Made by a program: the position numbers and the translations under genes
The notes under the pieces: generated by a model
The model's database searches: none
What the model was told of the DNA's origin: nothing
Seen by the model: only the letters and a program-made list of their open reading frames with translations
Part shown: positions 26,150-34,962 of the stretch, in pieces
How the letters are laid out: every line of letters begins with the position of its first letter
How positions within the stretch are numbered: the first letter of the stretch is position 1
Origin: Parasphingorhabdus flavimaris
GTDB lineage: Bacteria; Pseudomonadota; Alphaproteobacteria; Sphingomonadales; Sphingomonadaceae
Assembly: GCF_013371215.1 (NCBI RefSeq)
Contig: NZ_JABWMH010000001.1
Coordinates: 620,001-684,000 of the forward strand
Reading direction: 5' to 3'
DNA length: 64,000 nucleotides

Positions 26150-27603
26150 TCACCTGTCTCCGGTCGTTCGAAAAACACTTCGTCAATATCCTTGGCTTCT
26201 GCATCGTCAGCGGCGGTCACGGTGAGGGCAAATTCTTCCCGAACCGGTCCTGCGCCAGGTGCAGCAACATAGAGCCGCAGCCTTGCAATGCTATCGGGCG
26301 ACACGGTGGTAACCAGCGTCTGTCCTGCTGTTTCCCTCGATCCGGCGTTAGACCACATGGCTCCGCCCTCGATTGCCGACATGCCGATAATCATCTCGCG
26401 CGGGCGGTTCTCCATATTGCGCAGATTGACGGTATAGCTGTTGCGAACATGGCCGTCGGCGAGCTGGACATAGACCGGATTACGGTCATGGTTGGCGCTG
26501 ATGTCGATGCGGGTCCGGTTTCCGACCGCGAACAGCATCGCCAGCCCGATCGCTCCCCAGATCGAGGAATAGACGATCGTGCGCGGACGCAACAGGGTTT
26601 TCAGGATCGGATTATGCGGCTTGCCTGCCTTTTCGAGGTCGGCATCCTCGAGCGTCGCATAGTCGATCAGCCCGCGCGGGCGGCCGACCTGATCCATTAC
26701 CTTGTCGCAGGCATCGATGCACAATGCGCAGGTGATGCAACCGATCTGCGGTCCTTCGCGGATGTCGATGCCGGTCGGGCAGACCGCGACGCACTGGTTG
26801 CAGTCGATGCAGTCGCCAAAGCTGCCCGGCTGGGCCTCCGCCTTTTTCACGCTGCCGCGCGGTTCGCCGCGCCAGTCCTTGTAAGTGACGGTCAGCGATT
26901 TTTCATCCATCATCGCGGTCTGGATACGCGGCCACGGGCACATATAGATGCACACCTGTTCGCGCATGAAACCGCCGAAGACGAAAGTGGTGAGGGTCAG
27001 CACGCCAACCGTGGCATAAGCAACGAAAGCCGCCTGACCGGTCCAGAAATCCACCACCAGCGTGGGCGCGTCGGCAAAATACATGATCCAGGCGCCGCCG
27101 GTCCAGAAGGCGATGAACAGCCAGACCGACCATTTTGCGAGGCGCTTGCCGATCTTCTTCGGCCCCCAGGGCGCATCCTGCAGCTTGAACTGGGCATTGC
27201 GGTCGCCGTCGATCGCCCGTTCGACATGCTGGAACAGATCGGTCCAGACTGTTTGCGGGCAGGAATAGCCACACCATGCGCGGCCGACGGCCGAGGTGAC
27301 CAGGAACAATCCGATGCCGGCCATTACCAGCATGCCGGCGACATAATAAAATTCGTGCGGCCAGATTTCGATGCCGAACATGTAGAAGCGCCGGTTCGCG
27401 AGATCGACCAGCACTGCCTGATCAGGGGCGTAAGGGCCGCGATCCCAGCGGATCCAGGGGGTGACATAATAGATGGCGAGGGTGATCGCCATGATCACCC
27501 ATTTCAACCGCCGGAACGTGCCATTGACCGCCTTGGGAAAGACATTCTTGCGCGCTTCGTAGAGTTTCAGCTCCGGATCGAGAATTTCCTCAGGACTGCT
27601 CAT
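26146..27603 (-). CDS. ccoG: cbb3 oxidase accessory iron-sulfur protein CcoG/FixG
   Basis: CcoG is a polyferredoxin that reduces copper for oxidase maturation. The 485-residue product has five or so membrane helices, YSCPQTVWTD near the N-terminal third, two 4Fe-4S motifs (CIDCNQCVAVCP and CITCALCIDACD), and a periplasmic C-terminal domain. I choose ATG 27603, which has AAGG eight bases upstream; in-frame ATG 27609 and GTG 27612 are poorly spaced. It overlaps ccoP. Confidence 0.95.
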   Translation of the reverse strand: MSSPEEILDPELKLYEARKNVFPKAVNGTFRRLKWVIMAITLAIYYVTPWIRWDRGPYAPDQAVLVDLANRRFYMFGIEIWPHEFYYVAGMLVMAGIGLFLVTSAVGRAWCGYSCPQTVWTDLFQHVERAIDGDRNAQFKLQDAPWGPKKIGKRLAKWSVWLFIAFWTGGAWIMYFADAPTLVVDFWTGQAAFVAYATVGVLTLTTFVFGGFMREQVCIYMCPWPRIQTAMMDEKSLTVTYKDWRGEPRGSVKKAEAQPGSFGDCIDCNQCVAVCPTGIDIREGPQIGCITCALCIDACDKVMDQVGRPRGLIDYATLEDADLEKAGKPHNPILKTLLRPRTIVYSSIWGAIGLAMLFAVGNRTRIDISANHDRNPVYVQLADGHVRNSYTVNLRNMENRPREMIIGMSAIEGGAMWSNAGSRETAGQTLVTTVSPDSIARLRLYVAAPGAGPVREEFALTVTAADDAEAKDIDEVFFERPETGE

Positions 27604-28525
27604 CGCCATCACCTTCGCTCAGCGTGTCAGCGACTTTTTCCAGCGCCGGCAGTTTTTCGCCGCCGCCCAGCGAATGGACATAGGCTGCCAGCATCCGGAT
27701 GGTCGCGGCATCCAGCCGCTGTCCCCAGCGTGGCATCACGCCATAGCGGCTGTTGCTGATCGTGTCGGTCAGCGAAGCGCGATCCAGACCATAGAGGCTG
27801 ATCGCATCGGTCAGATTGGGCGCGCCCTGCGTGCGGTCGCCGGTGCCGTCAGACGCGTGGCAGACCGCGCAATTCGCTTCGAACAAAGCGGCTCCGCGGG
27901 TGGCTGCCGCGCTCTGCTTTTCCCGGCCCGCCAATAGGCGGACGTGAGAAACCAGATCCTGAATCTCGGTCGCCTGCAATATCCCGTCGCGGCCAAAGGC
28001 CGGCATTTGCGAGAAGCGGGTCTCGTCATGATCCGGATTACGGATTCCGTGAATCAGCGTATATTCAATGGCCTCGAGATCGCCGCCCCACAGCCAGTCA
28101 TCATCGTTGAGATTGGGATAGCCCGCAGAACCGGCAGCGCCGGAACCGTGGCACTGGACGCAGTGGACCTTGAACGCGGACCGGCCGCCTTCGACTGCCT
28201 GCTGCATCAGTTCCGGGCTGCCGTGAAGCTTGCGGATATCGGTCGATACCAATGCCTGCCGGATCGGCTCCAGCTCCGTTTCGCGTGCGGAAACCGCCTG
28301 TTCATATTCGCCGCGGCTGGTCCATCCAAGCAGGCCTTCGCTGGCCGAATTGAGCATCGGGATCGCCGGATAAAGGATGACATAGCCGATGCCCCAGATG
28401 ATCGTGGCGTAAAGTGTCCACAGCCACCAGCGCGGCATTGGCGTGTCGAGTTCCTCGATGCCGTCCCATTCATGACCAACGGTTTCGGTGCCGGTCGGTT
28501 GATCGACGCGTTTGTTCTCAGACAT
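27590..28525 (-). CDS. ccoP: cbb3 oxidase dihaem cytochrome c subunit CcoP/FixP
   Basis: CcoP carries electrons into cbb3 oxidase. The 311-residue product starts [14 protein letters not shown], has one membrane helix near residues 34-55 (WLWTLYATIIWGIGYVILYP) and two class I haem c sites, CVQCH and CAVCH. GAGGA lies eight bases upstream of ATG 28525. The gene overlaps ccoQ at the 5' end and ccoG at the 3' end. Confidence 0.96.
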   Translation of the reverse strand: MSENKRVDQPTGTETVGHEWDGIEELDTPMPRWWLWTLYATIIWGIGYVILYPAIPMLNSASEGLLGWTSRGEYEQAVSARETELEPIRQALVSTDIRKLHGSPELMQQAVEGGRSAFKVHCVQCHGSGAAGSAGYPNLNDDDWLWGGDLEAIEYTLIHGIRNPDHDETRFSQMPAFGRDGILQATEIQDLVSHVRLLAGREKQSAAATRGAALFEANCAVCHASDGTGDRTQGAPNLTDAISLYGLDRASLTDTISNSRYGVMPRWGQRLDAATIRMLAAYVHSLGGGEKLPALEKVADTLSEGDGDEQS

Positions 28526-28679
28526 CGTTTTTGTCCTCGTCAAAAATCATATGGGCGGCTTCTTCGTGCGTGCGTCCGGCGCCGGGACGGAAGGTCCATC
28601 CGATCAGCGTCAGGAACACCGCCGTCATGAACAACAGGCCCCAGCTGTCGGCAAAGTGGCGGAGAGCATCATAGTTCAT
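28518..28679 (-). CDS. ccoQ: cbb3 oxidase subunit CcoQ/FixQ
   Basis: This 53-residue frame starts [18 protein letters not shown], has one membrane helix and ends in an acidic tail with [10 protein letters not shown], all typical of CcoQ. CcoQ stabilises the oxidase. Its ATG overlaps the ccoO stop and its end overlaps the ccoP start by eight bases, keeping the canonical NOQP order. Confidence 0.95.
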   Translation of the reverse strand: MNYDALRHFADSWGLLFMTAVFLTLIGWTFRPGAGRTHEEAAHMIFDEDKNDV

Positions 28680-29410
28680 CGTGGCTGCTCCAGCGCTTCG
28701 CCCGCCTCGAAATCGACCAGCGTGCCGATCATCTGCAGATAGGCAATCAGCGCGTCCATTTCGGTCAGGCGATCCGGGTTGCCATCAAAGTCGCGGATAT
28801 GCACCTTGGGGTAGCGCTGCTCCAGCTCGGTCGAATTGGCAAACGGGTCTACCTGGGTCAGCAGATCCTCATTGGCCTTGGCGATTGCGTCCTCGGAATA
28901 GGGAACGCCAACCCGGGTCAGAGCGCGCAAATGGGTGCTCATATCGCCGGACTGGAGGTCCTTGGCGGCAAGAAACGCATAAGGAGGCATGTTCGATTCC
29001 GGTACCACCGCGCGGGGATCGGTCAGATGCTGGACATGCCATTCATCCGAATAGCGACCGCCGACACGGGCCAGGTCCGGGCCGGTGCGCTTGGAACCCC
29101 ATTGGAACGGATGATCGTACATCGACTCCGCGGCCAGCGAATAATGGCCGTAGCGTTCCACTTCGTCGCGGAACGGCCGGATCATCTGACTGTGGCAGGA
29201 ATAACAGCCTTCGCGGACATAGATGTTGCGGCCAGCCAGTTCGAGCGGGGTATAGGGACGGACTCCCTCGACTTCCTCTACCGTATTGTCGATCCAGAAA
29301 AGAGGAGCGATTTCCACGATGCCGCCGATCATCACCGTGACCAGTGCTAGTACGGCGAGCAGAGTGACGTTGCGCTCGATCTTCTTGTGCTTTTGCGTGA
29401 GTGTGGTCAT
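28676..29410 (-). CDS. ccoO: cbb3 oxidase monohaem cytochrome c subunit CcoO/FixO
   Basis: CcoO is the membrane-anchored monohaem subunit. The 244-residue product has an N-terminal membrane helix (about 12-35), a haem c site CYSCHSQM preceded by GRNIYVREG, and a conserved C-terminal [10 protein letters not shown] choose ATG 29410 with GGGAG eight bases upstream; a longer in-frame start has no support. Length is typical. Confidence 0.96.
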   Translation of the reverse strand: MTTLTQKHKKIERNVTLLAVLALVTVMIGGIVEIAPLFWIDNTVEEVEGVRPYTPLELAGRNIYVREGCYSCHSQMIRPFRDEVERYGHYSLAAESMYDHPFQWGSKRTGPDLARVGGRYSDEWHVQHLTDPRAVVPESNMPPYAFLAAKDLQSGDMSTHLRALTRVGVPYSEDAIAKANEDLLTQVDPFANSTELEQRYPKVHIRDFDGNPDRLTEMDALIAYLQMIGTLVDFEAGEALEQPR

Positions 29411-29423
29411 TTTCCTGTCTCCC

Positions 29424-31082
29424 TCACTCTGCCGGAACCGCAACCAAAGGCTTGTCTGCCTCTGGGTCATGGGGTGTCTCGGTCATTGATTTTTCCTCGC
29501 GGATTTTGCCGGCAATCGTCATCCAGACATTATAGACCATCACCGCTGCACCAGCGAGATAGAGCAGTCCGCCAGCGGCCCGGATGACATACATCGGGAA
29601 CATGGCCGAGACGACTTCGCTGAAGGCATAGACGAGATAGCCGTCGTCACCATATTCGCGCCACATCAGGCCCTGCATGATGCCGGCAACCCACATTGCG
29701 GCGGCGTAGAGAACGATCCCGATGGTGGCGAACCAGAAATGCCAGTTGACCATGCGCAGGCTGTAGAGCCGCTGGCGGCCCCAGAGACGCGGCACCATAT
29801 AGTAGAGCGCGGCAAAGGTGATCATGCCGTTCCAGCCCAACGCGCCGCTGTGGACGTGGCCGACGGTCCAGTCGGTATAGTGCGACAGGCTGTTGACCGA
29901 CTTGATCGACATCATCGGGCCTTCAAAGGTGCTCATGCCGTAAAAGGCGAGCGCCAGCACCATCATCCGGATGATCGGATCGGTGCGGATCTTGTCCCAA
30001 GCGCCGTTCAGCGTCATCAGGCCGTTGATCATGCCGCCCCAGCTAGGCATCCACAAGACGATGGAAAAGACCATGCCGAGCGTCTGCGCCCAGTCGGGCA
30101 GGGCGGTATAGTGAAGATGGTGCGGACCGGCCCAGATATAGAGGAAGATCAGCGACCAGAAGTGGATGATCGACAGGCGATAGCTGTAAACCGGCCGTTC
30201 CGCCTGTTTCGGCACGAAATAATACATCATGCCGAGGAAGCCGGCGGTCAGGAAAAATCCGACCGCATTATGGCCGTACCACCATTGGGTCAGCGCATCC
30301 TGCACGCCGGCAAAGGCGCTGTAGCTTTTTGCGCCGAGCAGGCTGACCGGCATGGCGAGGCCATTGACCAGGTGCAGCATGGCGACGGTCAGGATGAAGC
30401 TGAGGAAGAACCAGTTGGCGACATAGATATGCGGTTCCGACCGTTTGACGATCGTGCCGATATAGACGACCGCATAGCTGACCCAGACGATTGTGAGCCA
30501 GATATCTATATACCATTCCGGCTCGGCATATTCCTTCGACTGGGTGACGCCCATCAGATAGCCGGTGGCGGCCAGCACGATGAACAGCTGGTAACCCCAG
30601 AAAACAAAGCGGGCGAGACCGGGGAAGGCCAGCCTCGCCCTGCAAGTGCGCTGGACGATATAGAAACTCGTCGCGATCAGCGCATTGCCTCCGAAAGCAA
30701 AAATAACCGCAGAAGTGTGGAGCGGCCTGAGACGTCCGAATGTCGTATATTCCAGACCCAGATTGAGCACCGGAAAAGCCAGCTGCAGGGCGATATAGAG
30801 CCCGACAAAGAAACCCGCCATGCCCCAGAAAAGCGTGGCGATCACACCCCATCGGATCGGATCGTCGTCATATTTCCCGGGATCGGCAGGAGCCTTTAAT
30901 ATCCCGCGACCGATGGCGGCATAGTCAGCCTTGCTGATTGTCACCCACAGGGCGATCAGACAGGCAATCATTATGATAGCCATATGCACGGCAAAACCGC
31001 CGTCGACCGCCAGTACCATTGCCAAGAATGCAAGAAACACGAGTGCCAGCCATCCGCCAGCCTTCACCAGTAAATTGTCCAT
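29424..31082 (-). CDS. ccoN: cbb3 oxidase catalytic subunit I CcoN/FixN
   Basis: CcoN is the haem-copper oxygen reductase subunit that reduces oxygen at very low concentrations. The 552-residue product has about 12 membrane helices. Metal-ligand histidine segments are visible: [35 protein letters not shown] and [17 protein letters not shown] precedes ATG 31082. It is the first gene of the operon; a GTACGTAG box lies 66 bases upstream. Confidence 0.97.
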   Translation of the reverse strand: MDNLLVKAGGWLALVFLAFLAMVLAVDGGFAVHMAIIMIACLIALWVTISKADYAAIGRGILKAPADPGKYDDDPIRWGVIATLFWGMAGFFVGLYIALQLAFPVLNLGLEYTTFGRLRPLHTSAVIFAFGGNALIATSFYIVQRTCRARLAFPGLARFVFWGYQLFIVLAATGYLMGVTQSKEYAEPEWYIDIWLTIVWVSYAVVYIGTIVKRSEPHIYVANWFFLSFILTVAMLHLVNGLAMPVSLLGAKSYSAFAGVQDALTQWWYGHNAVGFFLTAGFLGMMYYFVPKQAERPVYSYRLSIIHFWSLIFLYIWAGPHHLHYTALPDWAQTLGMVFSIVLWMPSWGGMINGLMTLNGAWDKIRTDPIIRMMVLALAFYGMSTFEGPMMSIKSVNSLSHYTDWTVGHVHSGALGWNGMITFAALYYMVPRLWGRQRLYSLRMVNWHFWFATIGIVLYAAAMWVAGIMQGLMWREYGDDGYLVYAFSEVVSAMFPMYVIRAAGGLLYLAGAAVMVYNVWMTIAGKIREEKSMTETPHDPEADKPLVAVPAE

Positions 31083-31147
31083 AACGTCCTTCCACGTTGT
31101 GTGGGAGTGGCGCTACCAGTCGGAAGTTGGGGGCAATATAGGTATAG

Positions 31148-31155
31148 GTACGTAG
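31148..31155 (+). promoter_or_regulatory. FixJ-type box GTACGTAG upstream of ccoN
   Basis: GTACGTAG matches the FixJ consensus GTAMGTAG (known from Sinorhizobium). It lies 66 bases before the ccoN start, on the strand opposite to ccoN. With fixLJ in the same cluster and no TTGAT-N4-ATCAA box in the gap, direct FixJ control is likely but untested. Confidence 0.5.
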
Positions 31156-31182
31156 TGCCGTCAGGTGACAGGCCAAAGGTCT

Positions 31183-31878
31183 TCAGCCGATCGCGATTTT
31201 TGCCCAGACCGGCAGATGGTCGGACGCCTTGCGCGACGCGGGGCTGTCGTGGACGCCCGAGGCGGATGACCGGATACCATCGGAGTGCATGATCCGGTCG
31301 AGCGTGGCGATCGGACTGCGCGAATGAAAGCTCCGGCCGCATTCCACCATTTCGAAGGCCTTGCCGAAATCCTTCAGGCAGCCGCTGGCGGCGCTCCATT
31401 CGTTGAGATCGCCCATCAGCACGACCGGTACTTCGCGTTGCTTTTCCTGCGCGAGCTTGATGATCGCAGCCGCCTGTCGTCGGCGCCACAGGCCGGAGAG
31501 GTCAAGATGCATGCCGAAAATCGCCAGTTCTTTGCCCTCCCATTCGCAATGGGCCATGATCGCGCCGCGCGGTTCGAGGCAGGGGATATGCATGATGTCA
31601 TGGGCCACCACCCTGGCGGATTTGCGGACCAGTATAGCGTTGCCGTGCCAGCCCATCGAATCGATCTGCACGTCGAGCGGAATCGCACGATAGTCGCTGT
31701 GCATCTCGAGCAGCTTCTCCGGGATAGCAGCGGCCCTGGCGCCAAAGCGGCGGTCGGCCTCCTGCAGCGCGATGATGTCGGCGTCGATCTCGTTGAGCAC
31801 GTCGATGATCCGGCCGGGATTGCGGCGCCTGTCGGTGCCGACCCCCTTGTGAATATTGTAGCTAGCGACCTTCAGCAT
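31183..31878 (-). CDS. Endonuclease/exonuclease/phosphatase family protein
   Basis: The 231-residue product belongs to the EEP superfamily: SYNIHKGVGTDRRRNP at the start, ALQEADRRFG with the metal-binding Glu, MGDLNEWS with the catalytic Asp/Asn and DRIMHSDG plus SDHLPVWA at the end. It lacks a signal peptide. The substrate could be a nucleic acid or a phospholipid headgroup; it resembles the E. coli YbhP group. It follows the DsrE-like gene on the same strand after 18 bases. Confidence 0.9.
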   Translation of the reverse strand: MLKVASYNIHKGVGTDRRRNPGRIIDVLNEIDADIIALQEADRRFGARAAAIPEKLLEMHSDYRAIPLDVQIDSMGWHGNAILVRKSARVVAHDIMHIPCLEPRGAIMAHCEWEGKELAIFGMHLDLSGLWRRRQAAAIIKLAQEKQREVPVVLMGDLNEWSAASGCLKDFGKAFEMVECGRSFHSRSPIATLDRIMHSDGIRSSASGVHDSPASRKASDHLPVWAKIAIG

Positions 31879-31896
31879 TATTTGCGGTTCACCGGA

Positions 31897-32448
31897 TCAG
31901 AAGGGATTGATTGTGAAATCCTGCTGTTGCAGCAGGGCGTGGGCGGTCATCGCCGAGAGCGACATTTGCACGCCCGGCAAAAGATCAGCATTGCTGATGC
32001 CATGGGCCGCTGCGCTCTGGCCGCACAGGTAGAATGTGACGCCATGGTCCTGCAATTGCGCGATGGCAGAGGCGCTCGCATTTTTCGCCCCGTCCTTGTG
32101 CGCCGCGAAAAAAGCCTGATTGGTCAGGTCCAGGGACGCGCCGCCGTGGACGACGATGGCGAGCTGGATATTCTCCTCCGGAACGCCGGCGGCGACATGC
32201 ATGTTGATGAAACGCGCGGCGCTTTCGATCGTGCGGTTGATCTTGTCCGGATCAGCAGCGGTGGCAACGTCGAAGCTGATCTTGAACATGGTGTTCTGCG
32301 CCAAAGGTTCGCTTTGCTGGACCGGAGCGGTCGGGCCGAAATCTTCGAAAACCGGTCCGGTGCTGAAATTCTCCATCTGGGCCGACGCGGGTTGAGTGAT
32401 GGCCAGCAGCGGCAGCAGGGCGACGAGAAGGGGTTTGTGCATTTTCAT
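31897..32448 (-). CDS. Secreted DsrE-like family protein
   Basis: The 183-residue product has a signal peptide (about 1-24, ending PASAQ) and a DsrE/DsrF-like fold, with IQLAIVVHGGASLDLT and VTFYLCGQSAAAHG holding the conserved Cys. DsrE proteins handle persulfide sulfur, but secreted forms are poorly characterised. ATG 32442 is an alternative start with better spacing to a weak ribosome-binding site. Confidence 0.8.
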   Translation of the reverse strand: MKMHKPLLVALLPLLAITQPASAQMENFSTGPVFEDFGPTAPVQQSEPLAQNTMFKISFDVATAADPDKINRTIESAARFINMHVAAGVPEENIQLAIVVHGGASLDLTNQAFFAAHKDGAKNASASAIAQLQDHGVTFYLCGQSAAAHGISNADLLPGVQMSLSAMTAHALLQQQDFTINPF

Positions 32449-32488
32449 TCCGTTTCATTCTGAGGATTGAGACAAAGCCGATGTGCGT

Positions 32489-34279
32489 TCAATAGCCAAT
32501 TGCCTGACCGTCTTTGCGCATTTCGGTGGCACCGGTATAGACGCCGGTTTCCGCGTCGCGGGTGATAGCCTGATAACCGCCGAACATGGCGCCATTATCA
32601 ACCACCTCCACAACATGCCCCATCGCCTTCAGCCTTTCGATCGTTTCGGCTGATATGCCCGGTTCTACATGGAGTATACCCAGAAGATCGGCGCCGGTTC
32701 CCGCGAGATCATCGGTCGGCTGGCGGCCGCCGTCATGGTTCAGGCGCGCGGCATCGCCGGCTTCCTGCAAATTCATGCCATAGTCGACCATGTTGATCAT
32801 CACCTGGACATGACCCTGCGGCTGCATGCCGCCGCCCATCAGGCCAAAGGACATATACGGCTTGCCGTCTTTCTTCATGAAGGCGGGAATGATCGTCTGG
32901 AACGGGCGCTTGCCGGGCGCATAGGCATTGGGGTGACCGGCATCGAGGGAATAGAGCTCGCCGCGGTCCTGAAACATGAAGCCGAGGCCGTCGGCGACCA
33001 GGCCGCTGCCCATGCCGCGATAGTTGGATTGGATCAGCGACACCATCATGCCGTCCTTGTCGGCGACGGTGAGATAGGTCGTGTCGCCTTCGCCTTCCAG
33101 CTTTGGTTCGCCAGGCCCGAAGCCGGGCGTGGCCTTGGCTGGATCGATCAGCGCAAAACGCTGCTTGCCATAATCGTCGGACAACAGCCACTCCAGCGGG
33201 GCAGGGGATGCCTCCGGATCGGCGTAGAAACGGGCAACATCCTCAAAGGCCAGCCTTTTGGCTTCGGTGATATAATGCAGCACCTCGGCGCTGCCCCGCG
33301 GCCATTGTGCCAGATCGACATTTTTCAGGATATTGGCCATTTGCAGCGCGGCGAAACCCTGAGAATTGGGTGGCAGTTCGCACAGTTCATAGCCTTTGCG
33401 ATAATCCACACAGCCCGGTTCGACCCACAGGCTGCTGTGCGCGGCAAAATCCTCGTAGCGGAGATTGCCGCCGATGCGTTTGAAATAGCTGTCGATAGTC
33501 CTGGCGATGTCGCCTTTGTAAAAGGCATCGCGGCCGCCGGCTGCGATTTTGCCAAGCGTATCGCCGAGATCAGGGTTTTTGAAAATCTCGCCCGCCTTGG
33601 GCGCGCCGTTTTTGAAATAGGTTTCGCGCGCATTTTCGAAATCACCAATCATATCGAGGCTTTGCTCGAATCTCTTGAGATTGCTGTCGAGATAATAGCC
33701 GATCACCGGCGCGACCGGATGGCCTTCCCGGGCATAAGCGATGGTCGGCGCCAGGATGTCGGCCATGCTCAGCTTGCCGAACTTGCCGTGCATTTCGAAC
33801 CAGGCATCGACGGTTCCGGGAACGGTAATCGGCATCGGGCCGAAGGGCGGAATCGTCTTGCTGCCGTTGAGCTGCCGGATGAACTGCCTGTAGCTGGTCC
33901 CCATCGGGCTTTTGCCCGATCCGTTGAGGCCATAGAGCCTCTGTGTCTTCGGGTCCCAGATGATCGCGAACAGATCGCCGCCAATGCCGTTGCCGGTCGG
34001 CTCCATCAGGCCGAGCGCCGCATTGGCCGCAATCGCCGCATCGACCGCCGTGCCGCCTTGCTTGAGAATATCGATGGCAATCTGGCTGGCCAGCGGATGG
34101 GCCGTCGCCGCAATGCCATGCTGGGCATGGACCGGACTGCGCGACCAGGCTTCGCCCACCGGCCGCCCGCCACCGCCGATATCAAGCGCCGGTTTTTCGG
34201 GAGTCGCTGTTTCCTGCGCAGCGGCAGGGCTAATCGTGAAAGCGGCGAGGGCGATGGTGGAAAGAAGCAGGTTGCGCAT
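32489..34279 (-). CDS. ggt: Gamma-glutamyltransferase
   Basis: This periplasmic enzyme cleaves the gamma-glutamyl bond of glutathione and is made as a self-processing precursor. The 596-residue product has a signal peptide (about 1-21), GNGIGGDLFAIIWD and, in the C-terminal half, DTTYLTVADKDGMMVSL, where a Thr in TTYLT is the expected nucleophile and cleavage site. YRGMGSGL and GLMGGGMQPQGHVQ are typical. It heads a leftward run that includes the DsrE-like and EEP genes. Confidence 0.95.
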   Translation of the reverse strand: MRNLLLSTIALAAFTISPAAAQETATPEKPALDIGGGGRPVGEAWSRSPVHAQHGIAATAHPLASQIAIDILKQGGTAVDAAIAANAALGLMEPTGNGIGGDLFAIIWDPKTQRLYGLNGSGKSPMGTSYRQFIRQLNGSKTIPPFGPMPITVPGTVDAWFEMHGKFGKLSMADILAPTIAYAREGHPVAPVIGYYLDSNLKRFEQSLDMIGDFENARETYFKNGAPKAGEIFKNPDLGDTLGKIAAGGRDAFYKGDIARTIDSYFKRIGGNLRYEDFAAHSSLWVEPGCVDYRKGYELCELPPNSQGFAALQMANILKNVDLAQWPRGSAEVLHYITEAKRLAFEDVARFYADPEASPAPLEWLLSDDYGKQRFALIDPAKATPGFGPGEPKLEGEGDTTYLTVADKDGMMVSLIQSNYRGMGSGLVADGLGFMFQDRGELYSLDAGHPNAYAPGKRPFQTIIPAFMKKDGKPYMSFGLMGGGMQPQGHVQVMINMVDYGMNLQEAGDAARLNHDGGRQPTDDLAGTGADLLGILHVEPGISAETIERLKAMGHVVEVVDNGAMFGGYQAITRDAETGVYTGATEMRKDGQAIGY

Positions 34280-34962
34280 GTTATCATCCGTCTTGAAAGG
34301 GCGTGTTTCCCGCGTTGTGCGGGATGTGAAACGCCCACTCTAACCAGTCTGCTTCCCGCATCAAGTGGGAACGATAGACAATGGCTCAGTTTGAATTTCC
34401 CCATTGGGAATTGGAAAAATATAATTTGAAAGTTCAACGCCCGCCAAGGGTGCAAAAATAGCGTTGGAAAGATTTGAACCGCCAGTTTTGACAGCTTTCC
34501 AACCAGTCTGCGAAAACGGTTTTTGCATCCATTTTGACTCAAATTTAGTTCGACGCAGTACCCCGGAAACATTAGTTTTCAATTCGAGGATTAAGAGGCC
34601 GCAAGTTTTTCCGTTGATAAAGGTATCGGTGACCTGATCGTCCCTTTCCGGACGCCCGTTCGGTCGTTTGAAAGTCATCGTTTTGGGGAATGTAGTTCTC
34701 CACAACTCGGAGATTCATAGATGATCAAATTCTGCATTCCGCTGTTGCCAATCAGATTGGCGCTGTCTCCGAGTTCAGTCGTGGACAAGGATAATGTGCA
34801 ATTGGAACTGATCGAACGGTTCAATGAGATCAGCACGTCGGGCCACCGAATTCGTCCTGGCATTTGAGATTGGGGAAGTGAGCAATCAAACATAACGCGC
34901 ATCCTGTGCAGACGACGTAGAGTCACTTGGTCGCGTAAATTGGTTAGTAATATGTTGAATTT
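34280..34962. other. Long intergenic region between ggt and the GEVED protein
   Basis: About 680 bases without a convincing gene. The ggt leader has an imperfect hairpin at 34299-34335 (GGGCGTGTTTCCCGC opposed by GCGGGATGTGAAACGCCC). Two further TTCCC/GGGAA inverted pairs lie at 34353-34371 and 34397-34412. The rest is AT-richer and may hold promoters for both divergent genes. Confidence 0.5.

Noticed and set aside
31083-31182. FNR/FixK box upstream of ccoN
   Set aside because: I looked for TTGAT-N4-ATCAA and found no match; only the GTACGTAG element is present.
34361-34705. Minus-strand open frame of 114 codons in the ggt upstream gap
   Set aside because: No ribosome-binding site, unusual composition and no recognisable similarity; it looks like chance.
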